Origin: RYN-133 sp963754285 | GTDB taxonomy: Bacteria > Actinomycetota > Actinomycetes > Mycobacteriales > Jatrophihabitantaceae | Direction of reading: 5' to 3' | NCBI GenBank assembly: GCA_963754285.1 | Contig: CAVWFN010000007.1 | Location: 868,001 to 932,000 of the forward strand | Length of the DNA: 64,000 bases | In this document: positions 18,082 to 25,949 of the stretch, piece by piece | Numbering within the stretch: the stretch's first letter is position 1 | Layout of the letters: every line of letters begins with the position of its first letter | Notes under the pieces: model-generated | Seen by the model: only the letters and a program-made list of their open reading frames with translations | The model's database searches: none | Told to the model about the DNA's origin: nothing | Made by a program: the position numbers and the translations under genes

Positions 18082-18085
18082 CCCC

Positions 18086-18322
18086 GTGGACGACAAGACG
18101 ATTCTCGAGAACATCCATCAACTCGTGGCCGAGGAGAAGCAGTTGCGCGCCGACCACCACGGCCTCAACGCGCAGGACCACCAGCGGCTGCAACACCTTG
18201 AAGAACAACTCGACCAGGCGTGGGACCTGCTGCGTCAACGCCGCGCGCGCGAAGACACCGGCGATGACCCCGACGTCGCCCAGGAGCGCTCGGTGAACGA
18301 GGTCGAGGGTTACCTGCAGTAA
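18086..18322 (+). CDS. DUF2630 family small protein
   Basis: This 78-residue acidic, helical protein starts at GTG 18086. Its core, DDKTILENIHQLVAEEKQLR followed by QRLQHLEEQLDQAWDLLRQR, is the characteristic DUF2630 sequence and is predicted to form a helical hairpin. The function is unknown. It directly follows the AhpD-like gene and is convergent with the LolA/RseB-like gene, with 5 bases between ends. Confidence 0.85.
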   Translation: MDDKTILENIHQLVAEEKQLRADHHGLNAQDHQRLQHLEEQLDQAWDLLRQRRAREDTGDDPDVAQERSVNEVEGYLQ

Positions 18323-18327
18323 CCCCG

Positions 18328-19398
18328 TCAGCGTTTGCGTGCCGCGGCGTAGAGCACGCTCGGCTCCACAGCGCCGGCAAGCAGACGTGACTTGTTGGTC
18401 ACCAGCACCGACATGAGGCCGGCGCTGTAAACGCGTCCCGATCCCCACTTGCCCTTCACCGCGAGCATGGTGCGGCCGAACGTCCGGGTGATGACATCGG
18501 CCACCGGCGCAGTGGTTTGGTAAGAGATCATTTGCAGCCAGTCGGCGCCGATCGCACGAATGCTGTCTGTCGGCAGCACGTTGCTCACGTGTGGCGTGGC
18601 ATCGCGGGGCGGCGTGAACGTGAAGTTGCGATCCTGCGGGGGAGCGTAGGTGATGCTGGTGAAGGCGACATCGATGGCGGCTTCGGGTGCGCCGCGCGCA
18701 AAGACCTGCACGCGCAGCGGAACCGCCTGCTTCCCGTCGATCTCGATGACGACCGACCCGATCAGCGAGCGCGGCGACGAGGGAACGACGTCCAGCTCGT
18801 AGGTCGGGCGGCCCGGCACGACCTGATCTCCGCTGCGCAGCGTCGTCGAGCGGGCGCTACTGGGGATCTCCAGCACCTCTTCGGCCAGCTCGGGCGGTGT
18901 GAGCACCGCCGCGGGCCCCGCGCTGAGCGGCAGCCCGTTCTGCCCGGACGCCACGACGTGCTTCTCGTAGGTTCGACTCTCGGTGTCCCACAACACCATG
19001 TTCGTGCTGTTGCGAAAGACGTCCTGCTCGTCGTCCTGATTGAAGATCGCGACTCGCTGCTGCTGGTCGTTCGCGTACCAGTACCGGATCGTGTGGGCGC
19101 CGGCGAGCAGTGAACCGCCGTAGAACAGTTCGCGTTCGAGCGCGCCGGTCAGTGCGCGCGGCAGGTCGAGATTGACCTTGGCAAGGATCGTTCCCGAGTA
19201 ACCGCCCAGATGCGGTGCGCGCACCTCGGACACGAGTTGTTCCGGGCCGGTGACCGGCAGGGCGGCGTCGTCGTCGCGAAAGGCGCCCGAGACATAGCTG
19301 GTCACTGCGACGATCGCTGAGGCGACGACGACAACGGACGCGAGCCAGCGCAGCTCGGGATGCCTCGCAAGGATCCCCGGTGCCTTCACTGCGTCCAC
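18328..19398 (-). CDS. Secreted or membrane-anchored LolA/RseB-fold protein
   Basis: This protein of about 356 residues begins at GTG 19398. One hydrophobic segment near the N-terminus (WLASVVVVASAIVAVTSYV) acts as anchor or uncleaved signal. The extracytoplasmic part looks like the LolA/MucB half-barrel: YSGTILAKVNLDLP, an IRYWYANDQQQRVAIFN strand region, then FTFTPPRDATPHV. RseB-like proteins sense envelope state or lipids and modulate anti-sigma factors. Here no sigma or anti-sigma gene is adjacent. Instead it is divergent from a two-component system, suggesting it belongs to that system's envelope-stress response. This role is inferred. Confidence 0.65.
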   Translation of the reverse strand: MDAVKAPGILARHPELRWLASVVVVASAIVAVTSYVSGAFRDDDAALPVTGPEQLVSEVRAPHLGGYSGTILAKVNLDLPRALTGALERELFYGGSLLAGAHTIRYWYANDQQQRVAIFNQDDEQDVFRNSTNMVLWDTESRTYEKHVVASGQNGLPLSAGPAAVLTPPELAEEVLEIPSSARSTTLRSGDQVVPGRPTYELDVVPSSPRSLIGSVVIEIDGKQAVPLRVQVFARGAPEAAIDVAFTSITYAPPQDRNFTFTPPRDATPHVSNVLPTDSIRAIGADWLQMISYQTTAPVADVITRTFGRTMLAVKGKWGSGRVYSAGLMSVLVTNKSRLLAGAVEPSVLYAAARKR

Positions 19399-19449
19399 GA
19401 TGCGAGCCTCGCACTGTGACCGGGCTGAGCCCTCACGCCTGCTGCTCAT

Positions 19450-19471
19450 CCCTCAGGTGGCACCCTGAGGG
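19450..19471. promoter_or_regulatory. Perfect palindrome in a divergent promoter region, candidate operator
   Basis: CCCTCAGG (19450-19457) and CCTGAGGG (19464-19471) form a perfect inverted repeat separated by TGGCAC. It sits midway between the GTG of the LolA/RseB-like gene (19398) and that of the response regulator (19497), with the latter's AAGGAGAG ribosome-binding site 11 bases further on. The position fits an operator shared by both genes, most simply for autoregulation. It could also be an RNA hairpin in the leader. Confidence 0.5.
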
Positions 19472-19496
19472 CGGTCTCAATAAGGAGAGTTCAGCC

Positions 19497-20180
19497 GTGC
19501 GACTTTTGATCGTCGAGGACGAAGCCAGGCTTGCATCTGCTTTGCAGCGCGGCCTGTCCAACGAGGGCTTCACCGTGGACACGGCACACACCGGTCCGGA
19601 CGGGCTGCACATGGCGCAGGAATCCGTCTACGACGCAGTCGTGCTGGACATCATGCTGCCGGGCCTGTCGGGTTACCGGATCATCGAGCACCTGCGCGCG
19701 GCAGAGAACTGGGTGCCGATCCTGATGCTCACCGCCAAGGACGGCGAGTACGACGAGGCAGATGCACTTGACCTCGGTGCCGATGACTACCTCACCAAGC
19801 CGTTCTCGTTCGTCGTGCTGCTCGCCCGGCTGCGGGCGCTGCTGCGTCGCGGCGTCCAGCCGCGACCGGCCGCCCTCGCCGTCGACGACCTCGTGCTCGA
19901 TCCCGCAGCGCACACCGTCAAGCGCGGCGAGACGCCCATCGACCTGACCCCACGCGAGTTCTCCTTGCTCGAGTTCTTGATGCGCCGCGCGGGCGATGCA
20001 GTGAGCAAGGCCGACATCCTGCATCACGTCTGGGACGCCAACTACGAGGGCGACGCGAACGTCGTCGAGGTCTACGTGGGTTACCTGCGGCGCAAGATCG
20101 ACACGCCATTCGACCGGCAGACCGTCCAGACAGTCCGCGGCGCGGGGTACCGGCTGACCGCGGAACCGGCACCGTCCTGA
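19497..20180 (+). CDS. OmpR/PhoB-family response regulator
   Basis: This 227-residue regulator has a receiver domain at residues 1-115, with the acidic pair Glu7-Asp8, phospho-acceptor Asp51 in VVLDIMLPGLSGYR, and the conserved lysine in DYLTKPFSF. A C-terminal winged-helix DNA-binding domain follows (LTPREFSLLEFLMRRAGDAV, then VYVGYLRRKID and TVRGAGYRL). The GTG at 19497 is preceded by AAGGAGAG. It is followed after 23 bases by its cognate histidine kinase. The ligand or stress is unknown. The divergent LolA/RseB-like secreted protein suggests a cell-envelope signal. Confidence 0.92.
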   Translation: MRLLIVEDEARLASALQRGLSNEGFTVDTAHTGPDGLHMAQESVYDAVVLDIMLPGLSGYRIIEHLRAAENWVPILMLTAKDGEYDEADALDLGADDYLTKPFSFVVLLARLRALLRRGVQPRPAALAVDDLVLDPAAHTVKRGETPIDLTPREFSLLEFLMRRAGDAVSKADILHHVWDANYEGDANVVEVYVGYLRRKIDTPFDRQTVQTVRGAGYRLTAEPAPS

Positions 20181-20203
20181 CCGCAGGCCCTAGATTCTGA
20201 TCC

Positions 20204-21589
20204 GTGTCGCGCTTGGGAGTGCTGGCGTGGCCGGGCCGGTACTGGGCGCGGCAATCGCTGCGCGCCCGGCTGACCCTGCTCGCCACGGCACTGTTCAGCA
20301 TCGCCGTTGCCACCGGCGCGGTGCTGGTCATCGTGCTGCAGCGATATGCGCTGCTGCGGGTGTTGGACTCCTCGGCGCTGAAGTCGGCCACCGCGGCCGC
20401 GCACCAGTTCCTCCCGGGGCACCCGGGCACTGTCAACCCGACAACGGGTGTCACCGCCATCCAGGTGCTCCGACCCGATGACGAGGTTGCGGCGACCTCG
20501 GGGGGCAAGAACGTCGACCACACGCTGTCCTACCTGACCAAGGCGCAGCTGGCCGAGGCACGCGCCGGACAGCGCTTCAACGTCACCAGCACGAGCGGCG
20601 TCCAACTGCGCGTTGTCGCCATTCCGGCGCGGCAATACACCGTCGTCGTCTACACCGACGTCTCACGCGTCGACGACAGCGTCCGGGTACTGACCAAGGC
20701 CGCGTTGATCGGCGCGCCGATCGCCGTGTTGCTGCTCGGATTGTCGATCTACTTCGTGACGACGCTGACGCTGCGCTCTGTTGCGGCACTGCGACACGGA
20801 GCCGCCGACATCACCGCCGCCGGGTTGTCCGGTCAGCGACTACCGGTTCCCAGCGCGCAGGACGAGATCCACCGACTGGCTGTCACGTTGAACCGGATGC
20901 TCGACCGGATCGAGACTGCGACTTCACGCCAACGCACGTTCGTGGGCGACGCGGCACACGAGCTTCGCTCACCGCTCGCGTCGTTGCGGGTGCAGCTCGA
21001 AGTCTCGCAACGCATGGGGCCGAGCACCGACTGGCCCGACCTGATCGACGATGTCCTCATCGACGTCAGCCGCCTCGACCGACTCGTCGAGGACCTGCTT
21101 GCACTCGCGCGGCTCGACGAGACCGGTGTCGGGTCGGCACGACGCGAGCCGATCGATCTCGGCACGCTGGTCGAGTCGATCACCGCCAACTACGACCATG
21201 CGCGCGTGCCGGTCGAGAGCACGGTCGCTCCGGACGTGGTCGTGCTCGGCAACAGCGATGCGCTGCACCGTGTCGTGGTGAACCTCGTCGACAACGCGGT
21301 GCGCTACGCGCGCAGCGGCGTGCAGGTCGATGTCGACGCCGACGGTGCATTCGCCCGACTGACCATCACCGACGACGGGCCGGGGCTGCCCGAATCAGAG
21401 CGCGAGCGGGTCTTCGACCGCTTCTACCGGGCCGAGACCTCCCGCTCGCGCGACTCGGGCGGCACCGGCCTCGGCCTGCCGATCGTGCGCGACCTGCTGC
21501 GCACGCACCAAGGGACGGTGCGGCTGATCGCCCGTCCCGACGGCGCCGACGGCCTGCGCGCGTTGGTGCTGCTCCCGCGCGAGCGCTGA
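20204..21589 (+). CDS. Sensor histidine kinase (HAMP, HisKA, HATPase_c)
   Basis: This 461-residue membrane kinase has a first transmembrane segment at about residues 24-45, an extracytoplasmic sensor of about 120 residues, and a second membrane segment around 170-190 (ALIGAPIAVLLLGLSIYFVT). HAMP follows, then the H-box GDAAHELRSPLASLR with phospho-acceptor His252. The ATP-binding domain shows an N-box NLVDNAVRYA, DDGPGLP, and GGTGLGLPIVRDLL. The GTG at 20204 follows the response regulator by 23 bases. The sensor domain has no recognisable ligand motif. The pair is complete and apparently functional. Confidence 0.92.
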   Translation: MSRLGVLAWPGRYWARQSLRARLTLLATALFSIAVATGAVLVIVLQRYALLRVLDSSALKSATAAAHQFLPGHPGTVNPTTGVTAIQVLRPDDEVAATSGGKNVDHTLSYLTKAQLAEARAGQRFNVTSTSGVQLRVVAIPARQYTVVVYTDVSRVDDSVRVLTKAALIGAPIAVLLLGLSIYFVTTLTLRSVAALRHGAADITAAGLSGQRLPVPSAQDEIHRLAVTLNRMLDRIETATSRQRTFVGDAAHELRSPLASLRVQLEVSQRMGPSTDWPDLIDDVLIDVSRLDRLVEDLLALARLDETGVGSARREPIDLGTLVESITANYDHARVPVESTVAPDVVVLGNSDALHRVVVNLVDNAVRYARSGVQVDVDADGAFARLTITDDGPGLPESERERVFDRFYRAETSRSRDSGGTGLGLPIVRDLLRTHQGTVRLIARPDGADGLRALVLLPRER

Positions 21590-21618
21590 CCCGACAAGTC
21601 GGCCGCTGCCTCAGCGCT

Positions 21619-21756
21619 GCACTGTGCATCCGGCAAAGTCGTCGATCCCGCCGTTCGGACGCCCGCCGGCGACATTGCCACGTGCAAAGTCGTCGATCCC
21701 GCCCCGCGGACGCCCGCCGGCGACGATGCCGGATGCAAAGTCGCCGGGCGGGCTCA
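21619..21756. repeat. 51-bp tandem repeat array (2 units) with inverted ends
   Basis: GCAAAGTCG starts recur at 21633, 21684 and 21735, exactly 51 bases apart. Each unit runs GCAAAGTCGTCGATCCCGCC, then CGGACGCCCGCCGGCGAC. The outer ends are complementary: GTGCATCCGGCA at the left and TGCCGGATGCA at the right. The array begins 30 bases after the histidine-kinase stop and ends 3 bases before the stop of the minus-strand gene at 21759. It is not a CRISPR because the whole unit repeats. Confidence 0.85.
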
Positions 21757-21758
21757 CG

Positions 21759-22130
21759 TCAGGTGCGGATTGGCTCGCGCACACGAATGTCCGGTGGCGG
21801 CGGATCATCGCCCGGGTCGATCACGGCCCACCCGCCGTGCCACCACATCCACTCGTATGCGAACCGGTCGATCAGCGGCAGCCGGTACCAGATCCGCACC
21901 CACAGCGGCATCGCTCGCAGGTTCGGAACCGCGCCGTCGGCGGGCAGCCAGTTCCACCCGGGACGTGCACCGTCCGGAACCGTCCAGTGGGCCGGTGAGG
22001 CGACGGCACCGTAGACGCGGATCTGCGGCGTGCCGGGCGACGGATTCTGGTCCGGCCGTGGGCGCTCCGGACGCGGCGGCACCCGGCGCACGCCGACGCC
22101 GTACCACCACTCGGTCAGCCCGGTCGACAC
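21759..22130 (-). CDS. Conserved actinobacterial hypothetical protein, tryptophan-rich
   Basis: A 123-residue open frame starts at GTG 22130. The product has a proline-rich middle (PPRPERPRPDQNPSPG) and a conserved-looking C-terminal part rich in aromatic residues (MPLWVRIWYRLPLIDRFAYE, then WMWWHGGWAVIDP). I recall short actinobacterial proteins with this WxRxWxxxPxxDRxAxxWMWxHGGW pattern, but no function. It is flanked on both sides by arrays of the 51-bp repeat in the same orientation. The repeat arrays also give an in-frame extension upstream, which I regard as non-coding. Confidence 0.6.
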   Translation of the reverse strand: MSTGLTEWWYGVGVRRVPPRPERPRPDQNPSPGTPQIRVYGAVASPAHWTVPDGARPGWNWLPADGAVPNLRAMPLWVRIWYRLPLIDRFAYEWMWWHGGWAVIDPGDDPPPPDIRVREPIRT

Positions 22131-22190
22131 AGGATTTGCCGCCGAACGCCATCGCCGTTCCCACGACCTCGTTCGGCCATCATCCGCGCT

Positions 22191-22379
22191 GCACTTTGCA
22201 TCCGGCAAAGCCGTCGATCCCGCCGTACGGACGCCCGCCGGCGACATTGCCACGTGCAAAGTCGTCGATCCCGCCGCGCGGACGCCCGCCGGCGACATTG
22301 CCACGTGCAAAGTCGTCGATCCCGCCCCGCGGACGCCCGCCGGCGACGATGCCGGATGCAAAGTCGCCGGGCGGGCTCA
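22191..22379. repeat. 51-bp tandem repeat array (3 units) with inverted ends
   Basis: GCAAAG starts recur at 22205, 22256, 22307 and 22358, again 51 bases apart. The sequence is nearly identical to the array at 21619-21756, with one extra unit. The left end CACTTTGCATCCGGCA and the right end TGCCGGATGCAAAGTCG are inverted copies. The array ends 15 bases from the stop codon of the minus-strand kinase gene, so it sits exactly at its 3' end, as the other array does for its neighbour. Confidence 0.88.
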
Positions 22380-22393
22380 GTGGTCGCCGACCG

Positions 22394-24289
22394 TCAACAG
22401 GGCGGCAGGCCGTTGGACGTCGTCGGGGTCGGCGTCGGCGTGGTGGTCACCGTCGTCGTGCTGCTCGGACCCACCGACACCGAGGTCACCGGCGTCGCCG
22501 GCGGTGTCACCGGGTTCGAGTCGCACGTCGGTGCCGGTGGCACGTAGTGATACACGGTGAGCGTGATCAGCACGTTCGACTGGTAAGCGTTGCCCGGCGT
22601 CGGGCTCATCGACTCGACGGTGCCGTCCTTCGACTTGTCAGGAGTGTCGACCGTGCGGTTCGGGCCGATGTTGGTGAACTGGTCGCGGTTGAGCTCGTTG
22701 CGCGCGTCGTCGACCTTCATCTTCGTCACGTCGGGCAGCTTCGCCTTGCCGGTCGACACCCGCAGGACGACCGTCGACCCGACCTGCGCCGACGCGTTGT
22801 ACTTCGGGTTCTGGATCGCCACGTCGCCCGCCGGCTGATCGAACGTGTTGACCGGCTTGCCCTGCTTGGCCACCAGGCCCACGCCTTGCAGCGACGCAGC
22901 CGCGTCGCCGAACTTCGAGCCGACCACATACGGGACGTTGACGACGTTCTTCTTGTACAGCGAGTACAGCACCGTCGAGCCTTGCGACACCTCGGCATTG
23001 GCCGCGATGGTCGAGCCGTCCTGGGCGGTGACCTTGCAGATCAGGTTTCCCTTTGTGGGAGTGGACTTGTCGTCGCACGGCCCCGAGGTCGTCGGCGACT
23101 CGGAGTTCTGCACGAGGTAGACCACGCACGAGTTCGTTGCGCTGCAATTGGGCTTGTTGCCGAGTTGCTTGTTCGCGGCAGCCGGCGTCAGGCCGACCAG
23201 GTTCGGCACAGCGACCTTCTTGCCGCTGTCGCTGTTCGAACCGAGCTTGTAGATGAAGAACGCGCCGGCACCGACCACAAGCAACAGCGCGATCACGATC
23301 GCCGCCCAGATGATCGCGTTGCGGCGTTCGCGGTCGTGATCGGCGGGGTCCATGTCGCGATTCGGCAACACGACCGGCGGGGGAGGCGTGCGCGCGATGA
23401 ACTGTGTGCGTTCGGCGTCGGTCATCACCGACTCCGCCGACACCGGCTGGTTCGCCAGGGCACGCTGCAGGTCGCTGCGCATCTCACCCGCGCTCTGATA
23501 CCGGTTCTGCGGGTTCTTCGCGAGTGCCTTCATCACGATCGAGTCGAGCGCGCGCGGCAGGCCGGGCACCCGTGACGACGGCATGGACGGGTTCTCGCGA
23601 ACGTGCTGATAGGCAACCGCGACAGGCGAATCGCCCTGGAAGGGAGGCACGCCCGTGACGAGCTCGTAGAGCAGGCAGCCGGTCGAGTACACGTCCGACC
23701 GGGCATCGACCGATTCACCGCGCGCCTGCTCGGGCGAGAGGTATTGCGCGGTGCCGATGACGTTCGCGGTCTGGGTGACGGTGGCGGAGTTGTCGGCGAC
23801 AGCACGCGCGATGCCGAAGTCCATGACCTTCACGGCACCCGAGTGCGTGATCATCACGTTCGCGGGTTTGACGTCACGGTGCACCAGTCCGGCGCGGTGA
23901 CTGAAGTCGAGTGCGGCCGACACGTCGGCGACGATTTCCATCGCGCGCCGCGGAGGGAGGCGGCCCTCGGACTTCAAGATGTCGCGCAGAGTGCGTCCCT
24001 CGACGAACTCCATGACGATGTAGGGCTGCGTCGTGCCTTCGGCACCGACGTCCTCGCCCGTGTCGTAGACCGAGACGATGGACGGGTGGTTCAGTCCGGC
24101 CGCCGACTGCGCCTCGCGGCGGAACCGGTTGAGGAAGGACGGATCGCGGGCGAGGTCGGCGCGCAGAACCTTGATGGCGACGTCACGTCCGAGGCGAACG
24201 TCGCGTCCGCGATGCACCTCGGCCATCCCGCCGTAACCGATGAGGTCGCCGAGTTCGTATCGACCACCAACCAGCCGGGGCTGCGTCAT
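22394..24289 (-). CDS. pknB: PknB, Ser/Thr protein kinase with PASTA domains
   Basis: This 631-residue membrane kinase controls cell-wall synthesis and division. The kinase domain covers about residues 11-275 with catalytic Lys40 in DVAIKVL, the HRD loop LVHRDVKPANVMI and KVMDFGIARA. A single transmembrane helix lies near 327-350. The extracellular part has about three PASTA repeats (VPNLVGLTPAAANKQLGN, VPYVVGSKFGDAAASLQGVG, LPDVTKMKVDDARNEL), which bind muropeptides in homologs. A Ser/Thr/Pro-rich tail ends the protein. The first PASTA unit contains four cysteines, as in some actinobacterial PknBs. It is the last gene of the fhaA-to-pknB cluster. The pknA gene usually preceding it in mycobacteria is absent. 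Confidence 0.93.
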   Translation of the reverse strand: MTQPRLVGGRYELGDLIGYGGMAEVHRGRDVRLGRDVAIKVLRADLARDPSFLNRFRREAQSAAGLNHPSIVSVYDTGEDVGAEGTTQPYIVMEFVEGRTLRDILKSEGRLPPRRAMEIVADVSAALDFSHRAGLVHRDVKPANVMITHSGAVKVMDFGIARAVADNSATVTQTANVIGTAQYLSPEQARGESVDARSDVYSTGCLLYELVTGVPPFQGDSPVAVAYQHVRENPSMPSSRVPGLPRALDSIVMKALAKNPQNRYQSAGEMRSDLQRALANQPVSAESVMTDAERTQFIARTPPPPVVLPNRDMDPADHDRERRNAIIWAAIVIALLLVVGAGAFFIYKLGSNSDSGKKVAVPNLVGLTPAAANKQLGNKPNCSATNSCVVYLVQNSESPTTSGPCDDKSTPTKGNLICKVTAQDGSTIAANAEVSQGSTVLYSLYKKNVVNVPYVVGSKFGDAAASLQGVGLVAKQGKPVNTFDQPAGDVAIQNPKYNASAQVGSTVVLRVSTGKAKLPDVTKMKVDDARNELNRDQFTNIGPNRTVDTPDKSKDGTVESMSPTPGNAYQSNVLITLTVYHYVPPAPTCDSNPVTPPATPVTSVSVGPSSTTTVTTTPTPTPTTSNGLPPC

Positions 24290-24374
24290 AACCTTCCTGT
24301 CCTCACTCGTACCTGCTCGTTGTCAGTGTGGTGGCTGGCCCGCCGTGCCCGGGTCAGCCTCGCCGTCGCTCTCA

Positions 24375-25949
24375 TCACGAGTGGCCCTTCAGATAGGCCT
24401 CCATGACCGCCTTGGCCACCGGAGCCGCGGCCACACCGCCTGCGGACTCGTTCCCGTTGACGCCGCCGTTCTCGATGATCACCGCGACGGCGATCTTCGG
24501 GACACCGTTCACGCTGGCAAAGCCGATGAACCAGGCGTCGGGTTGCTCCGGCTGACCGTTCTTGAGCGTGCGGCCGGTGTCTGCCGTGCCGGTCTTGCCG
24601 CCGACGACGGCGCCCGGGACGTCGGTGATGTTTGCCTCGCTGCCCGTGCCCTCCGGCGAGGTGATGACACCTTCCATCATCGTCTGCAGCGACTGGGCGT
24701 TGGTCGGGTCGATGGCCTGGTCGATCTGGGTAGGCACGGTCTTGGCGATCACGTCGAGGTTCGGGGCGAGTTCCTGATTGACCAGGTACGGCTGCATCAG
24801 CGTGCCGTCGTTGGCCACGGCGCCGGCCATCATCGCGCCCTGCAACGTCGTCATCCGCACGTCCTGCTGCCCGAACGCCGTGCGGGCGAGGAATCCCTTC
24901 GCCGTCAGGTCGGTCTGCGATCCGACGGTGGACGACGCGACCGGTAAGGGGATCTGCATCTGCGTGTCCGGTTCGAACCCGAACAGCTTGGCCTGGTCGA
25001 GAATCTTCTGCCCACCGAGTTGTTCGACCGCGAGCGCGGCAAAGGTCGTGTTGCACGACTTCGCGAATGCGAACGCCATCGTCGCGAACTGCCCGCCGTC
25101 ACACGACTCACCATTGAAGTTCTCGATGCAGTTGACGCTGCCGGTCGGGCACGAGTTCGCCGTGCGTCCCGTCTCGGGGTAGTAGCCGTTCGGCGCGATC
25201 AGTCTGGTGTCGGGCTTGATTCCGGACTTCAGCGCGGCAGCGGAAACGACGACCTTGAACGTCGAACCCGGCGGGTAGAGCTGATTGAACGCGCGGTTGA
25301 GCATGGGCATCGCAGGGTTGTGCGACAGTCGGTTGTAGTTCTGCGAGATCTTGTTCGTGTTGTGCAGGCTGAGCTGGCTCGGGTCGTAGGACGGTGAGCT
25401 CGCCGCTGCCAGGATCGCGCCGGTGCGCGGGTCGAGCGCGACGACGGCGCCGCGGCGGATCTTCCCGTCGCTGCCCCTCATCAAGGTCGAGTACGCAGCG
25501 TTCTGGGCTGCCCTGTCGAGGGTCAGGTCGACGCTTCCGCCGCGCGGGTTGCGTCCGGTGAGCAGGTCGGTGAGGCGCGTACCGAACAGCTTCGGGTCGT
25601 CGCCCGAAAGCACCGAGTTCTCGGCCGTCTCGATCCCGGTCGTGCCGAGGAACGGACTCGGCGTGGCGCTGAGCGAATAGAAGCCGGTCACCGGTGCGTA
25701 CTCGGGGCCGTTCGGGTAGACCCGCAGGTACTTGAGCGTGTCGCTGGTCGCCTTCGAGTGCGCGATCGCCGTGCCGCCCACGGTGATGTCACCGCGCGGG
25801 CTCGCGTACTCGTTGAGCAGCACGCGGCGGTTCTGCGGGTTGTCGCGATAGCTGTTGCCCTTCACGACCTGCACGTAGTTCAGGTTCAAGAACAGCGCGA
25901 GCATGAGCACGGCCAGCGCCGCAGCGACCTTGCGAATCGACCCGTTCAC
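24375..25949 (-). CDS. pbpA: PbpA, class B penicillin-binding protein (transpeptidase)
   Basis: This 524-residue membrane transpeptidase crosslinks peptidoglycan. It has an N-terminal membrane helix (VAAALAVLMLALFLNLNYVQV), a dimerisation domain, and the transpeptidase domain with the SxxK motif in YPPGSTFKVVV, SxN in FAKSCNTTF, and KTG in VVGGKTGTADTG. The start codon GTG 25949 overlaps the rodA stop in GTGA, showing translational coupling. It works with RodA as the polymerase/transpeptidase pair for cell-wall growth and septation. An 85-base gap separates it from pknB. Confidence 0.92.
   Translation of the reverse strand: MNGSIRKVAAALAVLMLALFLNLNYVQVVKGNSYRDNPQNRRVLLNEYASPRGDITVGGTAIAHSKATSDTLKYLRVYPNGPEYAPVTGFYSLSATPSPFLGTTGIETAENSVLSGDDPKLFGTRLTDLLTGRNPRGGSVDLTLDRAAQNAAYSTLMRGSDGKIRRGAVVALDPRTGAILAAASSPSYDPSQLSLHNTNKISQNYNRLSHNPAMPMLNRAFNQLYPPGSTFKVVVSAAALKSGIKPDTRLIAPNGYYPETGRTANSCPTGSVNCIENFNGESCDGGQFATMAFAFAKSCNTTFAALAVEQLGGQKILDQAKLFGFEPDTQMQIPLPVASSTVGSQTDLTAKGFLARTAFGQQDVRMTTLQGAMMAGAVANDGTLMQPYLVNQELAPNLDVIAKTVPTQIDQAIDPTNAQSLQTMMEGVITSPEGTGSEANITDVPGAVVGGKTGTADTGRTLKNGQPEQPDAWFIGFASVNGVPKIAVAVIIENGGVNGNESAGGVAAAPVAKAVMEAYLKGHS

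Noticed and set aside
21619..22379. CRISPR array
   Set aside because: The full 51-base unit repeats without variable spacers, and the ends are inverted repeats; no cas genes are nearby.
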